From assembly GCF_001999325.1 (NCBI RefSeq), contig NZ_MVAR01000026.1, positions 1-64,000 of the forward strand: 64,000 bases of DNA, read 5' to 3'. Both the position numbers and the translations under genes were made by a program. Every line of letters starts with the position of its first letter. Position 1 is the stretch's first letter. Positions 9,067 through 17,903 of the stretch are shown here, piece after piece. This DNA comes from Thioalkalivibrio versutus. Lineage in GTDB: Bacteria; Pseudomonadota; Gammaproteobacteria; Ectothiorhodospirales; Ectothiorhodospiraceae. The notes beneath the pieces were generated by a model, which saw only the letters and a program-made list of their open reading frames with translations, was not told the origin of the DNA and searched no databases.

Positions 9067-9963
9067 TCAGGTGGGATCGATGTAGCGTTGCAGGATCGGG
9101 CCGTAGGCATCGATGCGGCGATCGCGGAGAAAAGGCCACTGGCGGCGTACGGCCTCGGTCCGGCCGCGATCCAGCTCGACGGTGAGGATCTCCGGCTGCG
9201 CTTCGCCGGCGCGGGCCAGGATCTCGCCCTGGGGCCCCGCGACGAAGCTTGTGCCCCAGAAGTTCGCCCCGGGCGCGTGTCCGGAGGGGTCCGGTTCGTG
9301 CCCCGTGCGGTTGCAGGCGATCACCGGCAGGTTGTTGGCAACGGCGTGGCCGCGCTGGACGGTCATCCATGCGTCCTGCTGCCGGGCCTGTTCCTCGGGC
9401 GTGTCCTGCGGGTCCCAGCCAATGGCGGTGGGATAGATCAGTAGCTCGGCGCCGGACAACGCCATGATGCGGGCGGCCTCCGGGTACCACTGGTCCCAGC
9501 AGACCAGGACCCCGAGGCGACCGACCGAAGTGTCGATGGGGACGAAGCCGGTGTCCCCCGGGGTGAAATAGTACTTCTCGTAATAGCCGGGATCGTCCGG
9601 GATGTGCATCTTGCGGTAGGCGCCAACCGGGCGGCCGTCGGTTTCGAAGACCACTGCGGTGTTGTGATAGAGGCCCGGGGCGCGACGCTCGAACAGGGAG
9701 CCGACCAGGACCACGCCGTTGTCCCGTGCCATTGCGCCCAGGCGCTCGCAGCTCGGGCCCGGGATCGCCTCGGCAAGGTCGAAGGTGGCGAGGTCCTCGG
9801 TCTGGCAGAAGTAGGGGCCGGTGTGCAACTCGGCCAATACGACCAGGCGGGCACCGTTCGCGGCGGCCTCGGTGACCGCGGCCGCGGTGGCGTCGAGATT
9901 GGCGTCGACGCTCCCGGCATCGCGGTGCTGGATCAGGGCGACGGATAATGGGTCGTTGGGCAT
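9067..9963 (-). CDS. aguB: N-carbamoylputrescine amidase
   Basis: Nitrilase-superfamily hydrolase that converts N-carbamoylputrescine to putrescine, CO2 and ammonia, the second step of the agmatine deiminase route. The catalytic Glu-Lys-Cys triad is visible: Glu45 in LAELHTGPYF, Lys118 in YRKMHIPDDPGYYEKYYF, and Cys155 in VLVCWDQWYPEAAR. The length of 298 aa fits the family. The PGYYEKYYF segment is characteristic of the carbamoylputrescine branch as opposed to general omega-amidases. It lies 22 bases downstream of aguA on the same strand, which supports a two-step putrescine pathway. Confident. Confidence 0.95.
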   Translation of the reverse strand: MPNDPLSVALIQHRDAGSVDANLDATAAAVTEAAANGARLVVLAELHTGPYFCQTEDLATFDLAEAIPGPSCERLGAMARDNGVVLVGSLFERRAPGLYHNTAVVFETDGRPVGAYRKMHIPDDPGYYEKYYFTPGDTGFVPIDTSVGRLGVLVCWDQWYPEAARIMALSGAELLIYPTAIGWDPQDTPEEQARQQDAWMTVQRGHAVANNLPVIACNRTGHEPDPSGHAPGANFWGTSFVAGPQGEILARAGEAQPEILTVELDRGRTEAVRRQWPFLRDRRIDAYGPILQRYIDPT

Positions 9964-9985
9964 GGCGGGTGCTCGGTGCAGAAGG

Positions 9986-11059
9986 TTATTCCTGCGGGAT
10001 GCCGAGGGCGGCCGCAGGGTATTGCATGGTCAGGCAGTGCAGGCTGCCCCCCTGGCGAATGATCGCCCGGCAGTCGATCTCCACGATCTCGCGTCCCGGA
10101 AAGGCCCCGGCGAGCCGGTCTCGGGCGACGGCATCGGCGGGATCATCGTAGACCGGAAGGAGCACCGCACCGTTCAGAATCAGGAAGTTCGCATAGGTGG
10201 CGGCCAGCCGTCGGCCGTCCTCGACGATGGGGGCCGGCCAAGGGAGCGGGATCAGGCGGTAGGGCTCTCCGGAGGTCTGGCGCAGGGCCCGGAGTTCCTG
10301 TTCCATCGCCTGCAGTTCGGGGTGATGGGGGTCCTGCGGATCGTCGCACTGGACGTAGGCGATCGTATCGCGGGCGCAGAAGCGGGCCAGCGTGTCGATA
10401 TGGGCATCCGTGTCGTCGCCCTCCAGCTGCCCGTGTTCCAGCCAGAGGATCCGTTCGGCACCCAGCCATTTGCCGAGGCGCTGTTCCAGCCCGGTGCGAT
10501 CCAGATCGGGGTTGCGGGTGCTGGAGAGCAGGCAGCGCGTTGTAGTGAGCAGTGTGCCGGCGCCGTCGGATTCGATCGACCCGCCTTCGAGGATCAGCCC
10601 GGTGGGTTCCGGTACACAGCTGCCGAATACGCCCTGGCTGGCCAGGGCCCGAGTGATCGCATCGTCCAGATCGGCGGGGTATTTGCCGCCCCAGCCGTTG
10701 AAGGTAAAGTCCAGCAGGCGTGGCTGATTGCCGTCGAATACCGTGACGGCGCCATGGTCGCGCGCCCAGGTGTCGTTACTCGAGGCCAGGGCAAACCACA
10801 GCCGGTCGGGCCGGATGGCGGTCTCGGTCAGGAAGCCGGAGATCTCCTCGATGTGCTCGGGATCGCGCGCGACGATGATGACCGGCTCGTACTGGCTGAT
10901 GCTCGCGGCAATGGTGGCAAATACCGGGTGCACCTGATCCAGGACGGGTGCCCAGTCCGTGGCGTCATGCGGCCAGGTCAGCTGGATCGCACCCTGGGGC
11001 TCCCACTCGGCGGGGAGGCGGCGTTTGGGCGGCACCGGGGTGGCGTCCCCGGTACTCAT
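9986..11059 (-). CDS. aguA: Agmatine deiminase
   Basis: Hydrolyses agmatine to N-carbamoylputrescine and ammonia; a member of the guanidine-modifying (Porphyromonas-type peptidylarginine deiminase) superfamily. The 357-aa protein shows LPAEWEPQGAIQLTWPH near the N-terminus, FNGWGGKYPADLDD, GGSIESDGAGTLLTT, and the nucleophilic cysteine near residue 342 in QGGSLHCLTMQYPA. All are family hallmarks. The gene is followed by aguB, and its ATG overlaps the stop of a small secreted-protein gene by ATGA, so the three genes form one transcription unit. Arginine decarboxylase, the source of agmatine, is not in the window. Confidence 0.96.
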   Translation of the reverse strand: MSTGDATPVPPKRRLPAEWEPQGAIQLTWPHDATDWAPVLDQVHPVFATIAASISQYEPVIIVARDPEHIEEISGFLTETAIRPDRLWFALASSNDTWARDHGAVTVFDGNQPRLLDFTFNGWGGKYPADLDDAITRALASQGVFGSCVPEPTGLILEGGSIESDGAGTLLTTTRCLLSSTRNPDLDRTGLEQRLGKWLGAERILWLEHGQLEGDDTDAHIDTLARFCARDTIAYVQCDDPQDPHHPELQAMEQELRALRQTSGEPYRLIPLPWPAPIVEDGRRLAATYANFLILNGAVLLPVYDDPADAVARDRLAGAFPGREIVEIDCRAIIRQGGSLHCLTMQYPAAALGIPQE

Positions 11060-11421
11060 GGACGGTCGGAGCGGGATCCGTTGCGCACTGCGCTGTGCAG
11101 GACGTACTCGCCCTCGAAGAACACTGAGAAGTCGGCATAGTCCCAGCGTGTGATCGGCGGATCGCCCACGGTGGCGTGGCGTTGTTCCGGCTCGCCGTGC
11201 TGGCGGATGACCGCTGACTGGCTTTGACCACGGGTTGGGGCCCCTTCACGTTCCTTTACGGTGAACCCCCCTTCGGGGCTGCGCAGGATGTCGGCCGAGG
11301 CGGTGGCCAAGGCCCCGGCGAAAAGCGCCAGTACAAGGGCGCTGGCCGCGGCGCGCACGGTGCTGCCCCGGCGTGCGCCGGACTTCAAGGTGGGGTTCGC
11401 TGCGTTGCATTTCCCTGGCAT
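11056..11421 (-). CDS. Small secreted protein, SmpA/BamE-like appearance, unknown function
   Basis: A 121-aa protein with a signal peptide (basic N-terminus, then VRAAASALVLALFAGALATASA). The mature part of about 75 residues contains GQSQSAVIRQHGEPEQRHA and ITRWDYADFSVFFEGEYV. The 'G.....V...G.P' then 'tRW.Y..f.v.Fe' pattern resembles the two-strand SmpA/OmlA fold seen in small periplasmic proteins. I chose the ATG at 11421 because GGAGAG lies 7 bases upstream; the frame stays open far upstream only because of high GC. Its stop overlaps the aguA start. I do not know its role; the shared transcript with agmatine genes may be incidental. Confidence 0.72.
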   Translation of the reverse strand: MPGKCNAANPTLKSGARRGSTVRAAASALVLALFAGALATASADILRSPEGGFTVKEREGAPTRGQSQSAVIRQHGEPEQRHATVGDPPITRWDYADFSVFFEGEYVLHSAVRNGSRSDRP

Positions 11422-11532
11422 GACCAACTCTCCGTTTGCTGGATGGCTCCATGGTAGCGTCAACCGCGACGCCATGCCTCCCCCGAGGCTTCCCCTATAG
11501 GCGCGACCCGGTATCTCTGGCATGCTTTCGCG

Positions 11533-12783
11533 ATGTTTCGCCCCCTGACCCTTGCCATCGGCCTGCGCTATACGCGTGCCAAGCGGCGTAACCACTTCAT
11601 CTCGTTCATCTCGGTGGTGTCGATCATCGGGCTGGTGCTCGGCGTGATGGCGCTGATCACCGTGTTGTCGGTGATGAACGGGTTCGAGCGCGAATTGCGC
11701 GAGCGCATCCTGGGGATGGCCTCGCATGCGACCATCGGTGAGGCCAACGGAGGGCTGCGTGACTGGGAGCGCCTGCAGCGCGAGGCGCCGGAGATCGATG
11801 ACCGGGTGGTGGCCGCGGCCCCTTATGTTCAGGGCGAGGCGATGCTGAGTGCGCGCGGGAACATCTCCGGGGCGTTGATCCGCGGTGTGGAGCCGGAGGC
11901 GGAAGAACGGGTTGCGCGCATCGGTGAGCACATGATCCGCGGCGAGCTGGGGAGCCTGGAGGGCGGTCGCTATCGCGTCGTGCTCGGGCGCGAACTGGCG
12001 GCGGAACTGCGTGTGCAGGTCGGAGATTCGATCATCCTGATGGCTCCCCAGGCCTCGGTCTCGCCGGCCGGGGTGATGCCGCGCATGCGGCGCTTCGAGG
12101 TGTCCGGCCTGTTCGAGGTCGGCATGTATGAATACGACCGGGGGACTGCCTTCATCCATCTGGAGGATGCCCAGGCGGTGTTCCAGATGGGCGATCAGGT
12201 TACCGGGCTGCGGCTGCGGCTGACCGACATGATGCAGGCCGGGGTGATTGCACGCGACGTCGCGGCGCAGCTGGACGGGCTTTTCCGGGTGTCCGACTGG
12301 ACCCGTCAGCACGCGAATCTGTTCCGCGCCATCCAGATGGAGAAGATGGTGATGTTCATCATCCTCTCGCTGATTGTGGCGGTGGCCGCCTTCAATATCG
12401 TCTCGACCCTGATCATGCTGGTGACCGACAAGCAGGGGGATATCGCGATCCTGCGAACGCTCGGGTTGTCGCCCGCAGGCATCATGGTGATCTTCATGGT
12501 CCAGGGGGTCGTGATCGGGGCGATCGGCATCCTCCTGGGTACCGCGGCCGGGGTCGCGCTGGCGTCCAATATCGATGTCGTCGTGCCCTTTATCGAGCGG
12601 CTGGTGGGCGTCGAATTCCTGTCCGCCGAAGTCTATTACATCAGTGACTTGCCATCTGAACTTAAACTGTCGGATGTTCTCCGGGTCGGCATTCTGGGCT
12701 TCCTGCTGACGGTCGTGGCCACACTGTTCCCGGCCTGGCGCGCGGCCCGTACCCAGCCGGCGGAGGCGCTGCGCTATGACTGA
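11533..12783 (+). CDS. Lipoprotein-releasing ABC transporter permease (LolC/LolE/LolF family)
   Basis: Inner-membrane permease that extracts mature lipoproteins and passes them to LolA. At 416 aa it has the family layout. There is an N-terminal transmembrane helix with the typical [31 protein letters not shown] start region. A large periplasmic domain (about residues 50-260) follows, then three C-terminal helices ending in [18 protein letters not shown]. The gene overlaps lolD by 8 bases. Only one permease gene is present here, whereas E. coli has lolC and lolE flanking lolD. It may therefore be a LolF-type homodimeric permease, or the second gene may be elsewhere. Confidence 0.9.
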   Translation: MFRPLTLAIGLRYTRAKRRNHFISFISVVSIIGLVLGVMALITVLSVMNGFERELRERILGMASHATIGEANGGLRDWERLQREAPEIDDRVVAAAPYVQGEAMLSARGNISGALIRGVEPEAEERVARIGEHMIRGELGSLEGGRYRVVLGRELAAELRVQVGDSIILMAPQASVSPAGVMPRMRRFEVSGLFEVGMYEYDRGTAFIHLEDAQAVFQMGDQVTGLRLRLTDMMQAGVIARDVAAQLDGLFRVSDWTRQHANLFRAIQMEKMVMFIILSLIVAVAAFNIVSTLIMLVTDKQGDIAILRTLGLSPAGIMVIFMVQGVVIGAIGILLGTAAGVALASNIDVVVPFIERLVGVEFLSAEVYYISDLPSELKLSDVLRVGILGFLLTVVATLFPAWRAARTQPAEALRYD

Positions 12784-13498
12784 CCACGAGACCCCGGTCC
12801 TCGAGGCCTTGGGCGTGGAACGCCGTTTCCGCGACGGCAAGCTGGATGTGGCCGTGCTGACCGGGGTCGATTTCGCCCTGCAGCCGGGGGACCAGACCGC
12901 GATTATCGGCGCCTCGGGTAGTGGCAAGAGCACGCTGCTGCACCTGCTCGGTGGTCTGGACCGCCCGACGGCCGGCGAGGTGCGCTTGCTGGGCACGGAC
13001 TGGACCCGCATGAGCGAGGCGCGGCGCGGGCATCTGCGCAACCAGCATCTGGGGTTCGTTTATCAGTTCCACCACCTGTTGCCGGAACTGACGGCCGCCG
13101 AGAATGTGGCCCTGCCACTGCTGATCCGGCGGATGTCCAACCGCAAGGCGCGGGAGGAGGCCCGCCACTGGCTGCAGCAGGTGGATCTGGGCCACCGCCT
13201 GGAGCACAAGCCTTCGGAGCTCTCCGGTGGCGAGCGTCAGCGGGTCGCGATCGCCCGTGCGTTGGTCACCCGACCCTCGGCCATCCTGGCGGATGAGCCG
13301 ACCGGGAACCTGGACCAGGAGCGGGCAGCGCAGGTGTTCGAGCTGCTGCGCGCGATGAATCGCTCCACCGGCACCGCGCTGGCCCTGGTTACCCACGACA
13401 TCACCCTGGCGCGCGAGCTGGACCGCTCGGTCCAGCTGGTCAAGGGACACCTCGAGCCGGAGGTCTTCGACGGCCAATTGGCGGCGGTCCACGAATAG
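12776..13498 (+). CDS. lolD: Lipoprotein-releasing ABC transporter ATPase LolD
   Basis: Cytoplasmic ATPase of the Lol exporter, energising lipoprotein release to LolA. The 240-aa protein has Walker [10 protein letters not shown], the Q-loop region [19 protein letters not shown], signature [15 protein letters not shown], Walker [13 protein letters not shown] and the switch histidine in LVTHD. FHHLLPEFTA-type sequence after the Q-loop is a LolD hallmark. It overlaps the upstream permease gene by 8 bases, indicating coupled translation of the complex. Confidence 0.95.
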   Translation: MTDHETPVLEALGVERRFRDGKLDVAVLTGVDFALQPGDQTAIIGASGSGKSTLLHLLGGLDRPTAGEVRLLGTDWTRMSEARRGHLRNQHLGFVYQFHHLLPELTAAENVALPLLIRRMSNRKAREEARHWLQQVDLGHRLEHKPSELSGGERQRVAIARALVTRPSAILADEPTGNLDQERAAQVFELLRAMNRSTGTALALVTHDITLARELDRSVQLVKGHLEPEVFDGQLAAVHE

Positions 13499-13559
13499 GC
13501 CCCCGTGCAGCGCGCATCCGCGCGCCTGGCAGCATCGGACCCTGAACGGGCTCGGTTGA

Positions 13560-14156
13560 TCAGTCCAACGGCGGTTGCTTCTTGTTCGATTTTTCCTCTT
13601 CGCTGCGTTCCGCGGCTTCGCGTTCCGCCAGTTCCTTGCGCAACCGCCGCAGATAACGGCGGCTGCGCACGCGCTGGACCACGTTCAGCCGCCACAGGAA
13701 GCGGACGAGCAAATAACCCGACAGGCTCGCGACCGAGCCCAGCAGGACGCTCCCCAGGAGCAGGGGCTGCCAGATGGTCAGTAACTCCGTGCTGAACCAC
13801 TCCCAGCTCCAGTCCAGGCGGATATCGCGACGGGGTTCGTCCAGAAGCTTGCGCCCGATCGTGTAGGCCGTATACAACATGGGCGGCATGGTGATCGGGT
13901 TGGAGATCCAGACCAGGATCACCGAAATCGGCAGATTGACGCGGACGATAATGGCCACGGCCGCCGCGATCAGCATCTGCATGGGCAGTGGCAGGAAGGT
14001 CACGAAGAGCCCCACGGCAAACGCACCAGCCACGGAGCGGCGGTTCAGATGCCACAGATCCGGCGACCCCAGACGCGGCCCCAGCGGGGCGAGCGCCTTG
14101 TGCCCACGCATGCGCTCCATGCCTGGAAACATCTTCTTGATGATGTGTCTTGCCAT
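13560..14156 (-). CDS. DUF2062 inner-membrane protein
   Basis: A 198-aa membrane protein starting MARHIIKKMFPGMERMRGH. It has hydrophobic segments around GAFAVGLFVTFLPLPMQMLIAAAVAIIVR, a conserved WISNPITMPPMLYTAYTIGRKLL block typical of DUF2062, and a third segment near PLLLGSVLLGSVASLSGYLLV. The C-terminus is highly charged, rich in Arg, Glu and Lys, and cytoplasmic in appearance. The frame stays open to 14273, but the ATG at 14156 begins the recognisable domain. DUF2062 genes commonly sit between lol genes and comEC in gammaproteobacteria, as here, but no biochemical role is established. Confidence 0.85.
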   Translation of the reverse strand: MARHIIKKMFPGMERMRGHKALAPLGPRLGSPDLWHLNRRSVAGAFAVGLFVTFLPLPMQMLIAAAVAIIVRVNLPISVILVWISNPITMPPMLYTAYTIGRKLLDEPRRDIRLDWSWEWFSTELLTIWQPLLLGSVLLGSVASLSGYLLVRFLWRLNVVQRVRSRRYLRRLRKELAEREAAERSEEEKSNKKQPPLD

Positions 14157-14302
14157 GTTCCGGGTTGCCGATGGTGCGCCTGGCGCGGGCTCGCGACCGC
14201 GCATGTGGGTTCCATTCTCGCTGATTTGGGCCGGCGAATGCCCGTGTCGCCCGGCACGTGGGTCTTGGGCCACGCGGTTGGCCGGGCGTTCAGGGCCTCA
14301 AC

Positions 14303-16675
14303 GTGACCGCTTTCACCCTCGGACTTCTGGTCACGGCGTGGTGGCTACACCGGGTACCGGAGCCGCTTCCGATGGCCCCGGGTCTGGTGCTCGCGCTGCT
14401 CGTGGTCACCGCAGGCGCTAGCGCCGGCCTGCGACGATACGGCTACCGGGCCACTGTGCCATGGGCGATGGCGCTGGGTGTGGTGGTCGCCTGGGGGAGC
14501 GTCTCCATGACCGCGAACCTCTGGCTCGAGGAGGCCTTGGCGCCTTCGCTTGCGGGAGAAGAGGTCACCGTTCTTGCCACGGTCACCAGTTTGCCGGAAC
14601 ACGCCGGGCATCGCAGCCGGTTCCGGGTCACGGTGGAGGCGGTCATCGCGGGGCCGGAAGAATTCGCTGCCCGTGAACTCCTGGTGACGGCGTATCCGGC
14701 GCGGCCTGAGGTCGAGGCAGGCACACGCGGCCAGATGATCCTGCGCCTGCGCCCGGCCGAAGGGCCCGCGAATCCTGGCGGATTCGATCGCGCGGGGTGG
14801 TTTTACCGCGAGGGCCTGCATGGCTCCGCGACGTTGCTTGATCTGGAGTCGATCGGGAACGGAGTGTCGGCCGCACCGGCACGGCCCTGGCGGGCCGACT
14901 TGCACCGCGTCCGCGGCTGGCTGCGCGGGCGGCTGGAAGTCGCGGCCCCGGAGTTGCGCCATCCGGGGCTGGTGCAGGCCCTGGTCATTGGCGACCGTCA
15001 GGGGATGACCGCGCCGGAATGGCAGGCCTTTCTGCGCACCGGAACCAACCACCTGATGGCGATCTCCGGCTTGCATGTAGGGCTGGTTGCCGGTTTTGTC
15101 GGGTTGCTGTCGGGGTTGGTCTGGAGCGGTTTGTTGCCGCTGCAACGGGGTCTGCGGAAGGCGGCCTTCATGGCGCTGGCCGGTCTGGCGGGGGCTGCGG
15201 TGTATGCCGCGTTGGCCGGCTTCAGCATCCCGACCCAACGGGCGTTGATCATGCTCGCGGCCTTCATGGCGGCCCTGTTGTGGCGCCGCGAGGCGTTCGC
15301 CTGGCGAGGTCTGATGCTGGCCGCGATCGCGGTCGTGCTGTGGCAGCCGACGAGTGTACTGGCCCCCGGTTTCTGGTTTTCGTTTGGCGCGGTCGCGGTC
15401 ATTCTTCTGTTGTTGCAGGGGCGCTCGGGGCGTCCGGGCTGGCGCGAGGCGGGGAGTATCCAGGTGATGCTGGCACTGGCGATGCTCCCGCTCAGTCTCG
15501 CCTGGTTCCAGTTGGGTTCGTGGGTCGCGCCGGTGGCCAACCTGGTGGCAGTGCCCGTGATCAGCCTGCTGGTGCTGCCGGTGTTGCTGGTCGGGGCAGG
15601 GCTGGCCGCCTTGTGGGACCCCTTGGGGCAGCCGTTCCTGCACGCGGGCGACGGCGTACTGGCTCTGCTCGTCGGGTTGCTGGATCTCCTGTCCGGATTG
15701 CCCGTGCTGGTGGACGAGCGGCGGGTCCCGCTGGCTGCGAGCCTGCTGGGCGGGCTCGCGGTGCTCGTGGCCTTGCAGCCGCGGCTGCGTCTGGGTGCCC
15801 TGTGGGTCGTGCTCGCAGGCATGCCGCTGGCCTTGCCCATGCGACCGGATATCGAGCCGGGTGCCGTGCACGTGCTCCTGATGGATGTCGGGAACGGGCA
15901 GTCGGCCTTGCTGCAGACGCGTAACCACAACCTGTTGTTCGATGCGGGTCCCGGGCGTGCGGGTGGCTACAGCGCGGGTGAGCAGATTGTGGTCCCGACC
16001 CTTCGGGCCGAGGGGGTGCGCCGGCTGGATCGCATGATCCTCAGCCACGAACACGCCGCGCACGCCGGAGGCAGCGCCGGGGTCGGGGATTCCATACCCG
16101 TGGTCGAGACCCTGCGACGGGTGCCGGCAGAGGCCGATGAGCGGGCGTGCGAGGTCGGAGAGCGCTGGGAATGGGACGCGGTGCGATTCGAAGTGCTGCA
16201 CCCGCCGCCCGGATGGGATGGCAGCGCCTCGGCCTCCTGCGTGCTGGCGGTGGAGACGGCCGGTGGCGTCCGTCTGCTGCTGACGGGCGGGCTCGGAGGA
16301 CTGGGCGAGGCAGTGCTGATGCGTGATGTGCCGGACGGGCGTGCCAGTGATCTTCTGGTGCTGCCGCGCGGGGCTGGCACGGGCAGCTTGAGCCGGGGCT
16401 GGCTGGTGGATGCGCCGCCGCGCATCGCCTGGGCGAGTACCGATGGGCGCGGGCGCGGTCTGGAGGCCGCTGTCCGCGAACGTCTGAAGGCGGCCTGTGT
16501 GCCACTGCAGGAGACCGGGCTGCATGGCGCCTTGCGCCTGGAAGCGAACTCGGAGCTGGAGGTGGGGCCCGGTCATCGGGCCCGCCACCGGAGGCTCTGG
16601 CAGCCTGCGCCCTTGCCACCCTTGCGCGGGCAGGAGGGTTGCACCCCCACGCCGACGGACGAGACACGCTGGTAG
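14303..16675 (+). CDS. comEC: DNA internalisation / competence protein ComEC/Rec2
   Basis: Polytopic inner-membrane channel that admits single-stranded DNA during natural transformation. From the GTG at 14303 it is 790 aa: an N-terminal helix pair and OB-like soluble region, then the Competence domain with the hallmark LMAISGLHVGLVAG and many helices. A C-terminal metallo-beta-lactamase-like domain opens with VLLMDVGNGQSALLQT. I prefer this start because AGGG lies 6 bases upstream and the first helix follows directly; a GTG at 14258 adds 15 residues. The expected metal motif reads SHEHAAHAGG, with alanine where an aspartate is normally found, so nuclease activity is doubtful. A ComEA-like gene lies at 32.6 kb. 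Confidence 0.92.
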   Translation: MTAFTLGLLVTAWWLHRVPEPLPMAPGLVLALLVVTAGASAGLRRYGYRATVPWAMALGVVVAWGSVSMTANLWLEEALAPSLAGEEVTVLATVTSLPEHAGHRSRFRVTVEAVIAGPEEFAARELLVTAYPARPEVEAGTRGQMILRLRPAEGPANPGGFDRAGWFYREGLHGSATLLDLESIGNGVSAAPARPWRADLHRVRGWLRGRLEVAAPELRHPGLVQALVIGDRQGMTAPEWQAFLRTGTNHLMAISGLHVGLVAGFVGLLSGLVWSGLLPLQRGLRKAAFMALAGLAGAAVYAALAGFSIPTQRALIMLAAFMAALLWRREAFAWRGLMLAAIAVVLWQPTSVLAPGFWFSFGAVAVILLLLQGRSGRPGWREAGSIQVMLALAMLPLSLAWFQLGSWVAPVANLVAVPVISLLVLPVLLVGAGLAALWDPLGQPFLHAGDGVLALLVGLLDLLSGLPVLVDERRVPLAASLLGGLAVLVALQPRLRLGALWVVLAGMPLALPMRPDIEPGAVHVLLMDVGNGQSALLQTRNHNLLFDAGPGRAGGYSAGEQIVVPTLRAEGVRRLDRMILSHEHAAHAGGSAGVGDSIPVVETLRRVPAEADERACEVGERWEWDAVRFEVLHPPPGWDGSASASCVLAVETAGGVRLLLTGGLGGLGEAVLMRDVPDGRASDLLVLPRGAGTGSLSRGWLVDAPPRIAWASTDGRGRGLEAAVRERLKAACVPLQETGLHGALRLEANSELEVGPGHRARHRRLWQPAPLPPLRGQEGCTPTPTDETRW

Positions 16676-16684
16676 AATGACTGG

Positions 16685-17761
16685 ATGAATCGCGAACATT
16701 CCGACACCATCCGTCCCATCCGCTTCCGCGAGGGCGCGCTCCAGTTGCTGGACCAGCGCCGCCTCCCGCAGGAGAGCGTCTGGCAAACCTATCAGGACGC
16801 GCCCGCCGTCGCCGTGGCGATCCGCGACATGGTCGTGCGCGGGGCGCCGGCGATCGGCATCACTGCGGCATTCGGTGTGGTGCTGGCTTGCCAGCGCGTG
16901 GCAGGTCAGCACGACTGGCGTGCGTGTGTAGCCGCCGATATCGAGACCCTGCGCGGTTCGCGCCCGACAGCGGTGAATCTGTTCTGGGCGCTGGATCGCA
17001 TGCAGGCGGTCGTGGCCGCCAGCCAGTCAGTAGATGCGGCCGTGAGCGAGACCCGGGCGGTAGCCGAGCGGATGCTGGAGGCGGACATTGCCGGCAATCG
17101 GCAATTGGGCGCCCTGGGTGCGCAATTGATCGAGCCGGGTCGCGGCGTGCTGACCCACTGCAATACGGGTTCGCTGGCAACCGGGGGCTATGGCACCGCG
17201 CTCGGTGTGATCCGGGCCGCCTGGGATGCCGGGCGTATCAAGGAGGTGTTTGCCGACGAGACCCGCCCCTGGCTGCAAGGCAGCCGACTGACCGCCTGGG
17301 AACTGGTGCACGACGGCATTCCGGTGCAGGTGCTGTGCGAGGGTGCGGCGGCCAGCCTGTTGCGCTCCGGCCGGGTGGGCTGGGTGATCGTCGGGGCGGA
17401 CCGAATTGCCGCCAACGGCGATACCGCCAACAAGATCGGCACCTATGGCCTGGCGTTGCTGGCGCGGGCCCACGGGGTGCGTTTCATGGTTGCGGCGCCC
17501 GTGGCGACCATCGACTTCGAGATGGCAGACGGATCGGGCATCCCCATCGAGCAGCGCGGCGAGGACGAGGTGCTGGCGCTGGCCGGCCAGCGCGTGGCCG
17601 CCGACGGTGCGCGGGGATACAACCCGGCCTTCGACGTGACCCCGGCGGACCTGATCGATGCCATCGTCACCGAACGTGGTGTGGTCGAGACCCCGACGCG
17701 GGAGCGCCTGGCCACACTGCGCGAGCCCGCTGCCGCGGAATCCACCACGACCGGGGCCTGA
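16685..17761 (+). CDS. mtnA: S-methyl-5-thioribose-1-phosphate isomerase
   Basis: Converts 5-methylthioribose-1-phosphate to 5-methylthioribulose-1-phosphate in methionine salvage. The 358-aa protein carries both catalytic residues of the family, at nearly the same numbers as the B. subtilis enzyme: Cys159 in LTHCNTGSLATGGYGTALG and Asp239 in GADRIAANGDTANKIGTYG. VRGAPAIGITAAFG near the N-terminus is also diagnostic. This separates it from eIF2B-type and ribose-1,5-bisphosphate isomerase relatives. It lies upstream of gyrA, the same order as in Pseudomonas. The substrate could be produced by the thioinosine phosphorylase encoded at 45.5 kb. Confidence 0.96.
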   Translation: MNREHSDTIRPIRFREGALQLLDQRRLPQESVWQTYQDAPAVAVAIRDMVVRGAPAIGITAAFGVVLACQRVAGQHDWRACVAADIETLRGSRPTAVNLFWALDRMQAVVAASQSVDAAVSETRAVAERMLEADIAGNRQLGALGAQLIEPGRGVLTHCNTGSLATGGYGTALGVIRAAWDAGRIKEVFADETRPWLQGSRLTAWELVHDGIPVQVLCEGAAASLLRSGRVGWVIVGADRIAANGDTANKIGTYGLALLARAHGVRFMVAAPVATIDFEMADGSGIPIEQRGEDEVLALAGQRVAADGARGYNPAFDVTPADLIDAIVTERGVVETPTRERLATLREPAAAESTTTGA

Positions 17762-17903
17762 CACCCGGGAAAATGGGGCCGGCACCGGCCGCCCTCGGGC
17801 CTGAGAGCCTCGGAGAACCGTTTTGAGGGGAGAAAAGGGCGCCCCCAGTGGTTACCCCTGTGGTATCATCGCGAGCTTGTTCAGACGGACGGCGTAACCC
17901 TCG

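Noticed and set aside
11422-13041. Extended 661-codon minus-strand frame ending in the small secreted-protein gene
   Set aside because: Only the last 121 codons carry a signal peptide and a ribosome site; the rest is antisense to the Lol permease and lolD.
14345-16912. 855-codon open frame on the minus strand opposite comEC
   Set aside because: Composition is His/Gln/Arg-rich with no domain. It mirrors the codon bias of comEC and has no ribosome site.
17864-17869. TATCAT as the gyrA promoter -10
   Set aside because: No -35-like hexamer at a suitable distance, so I did not list it as a promoter.
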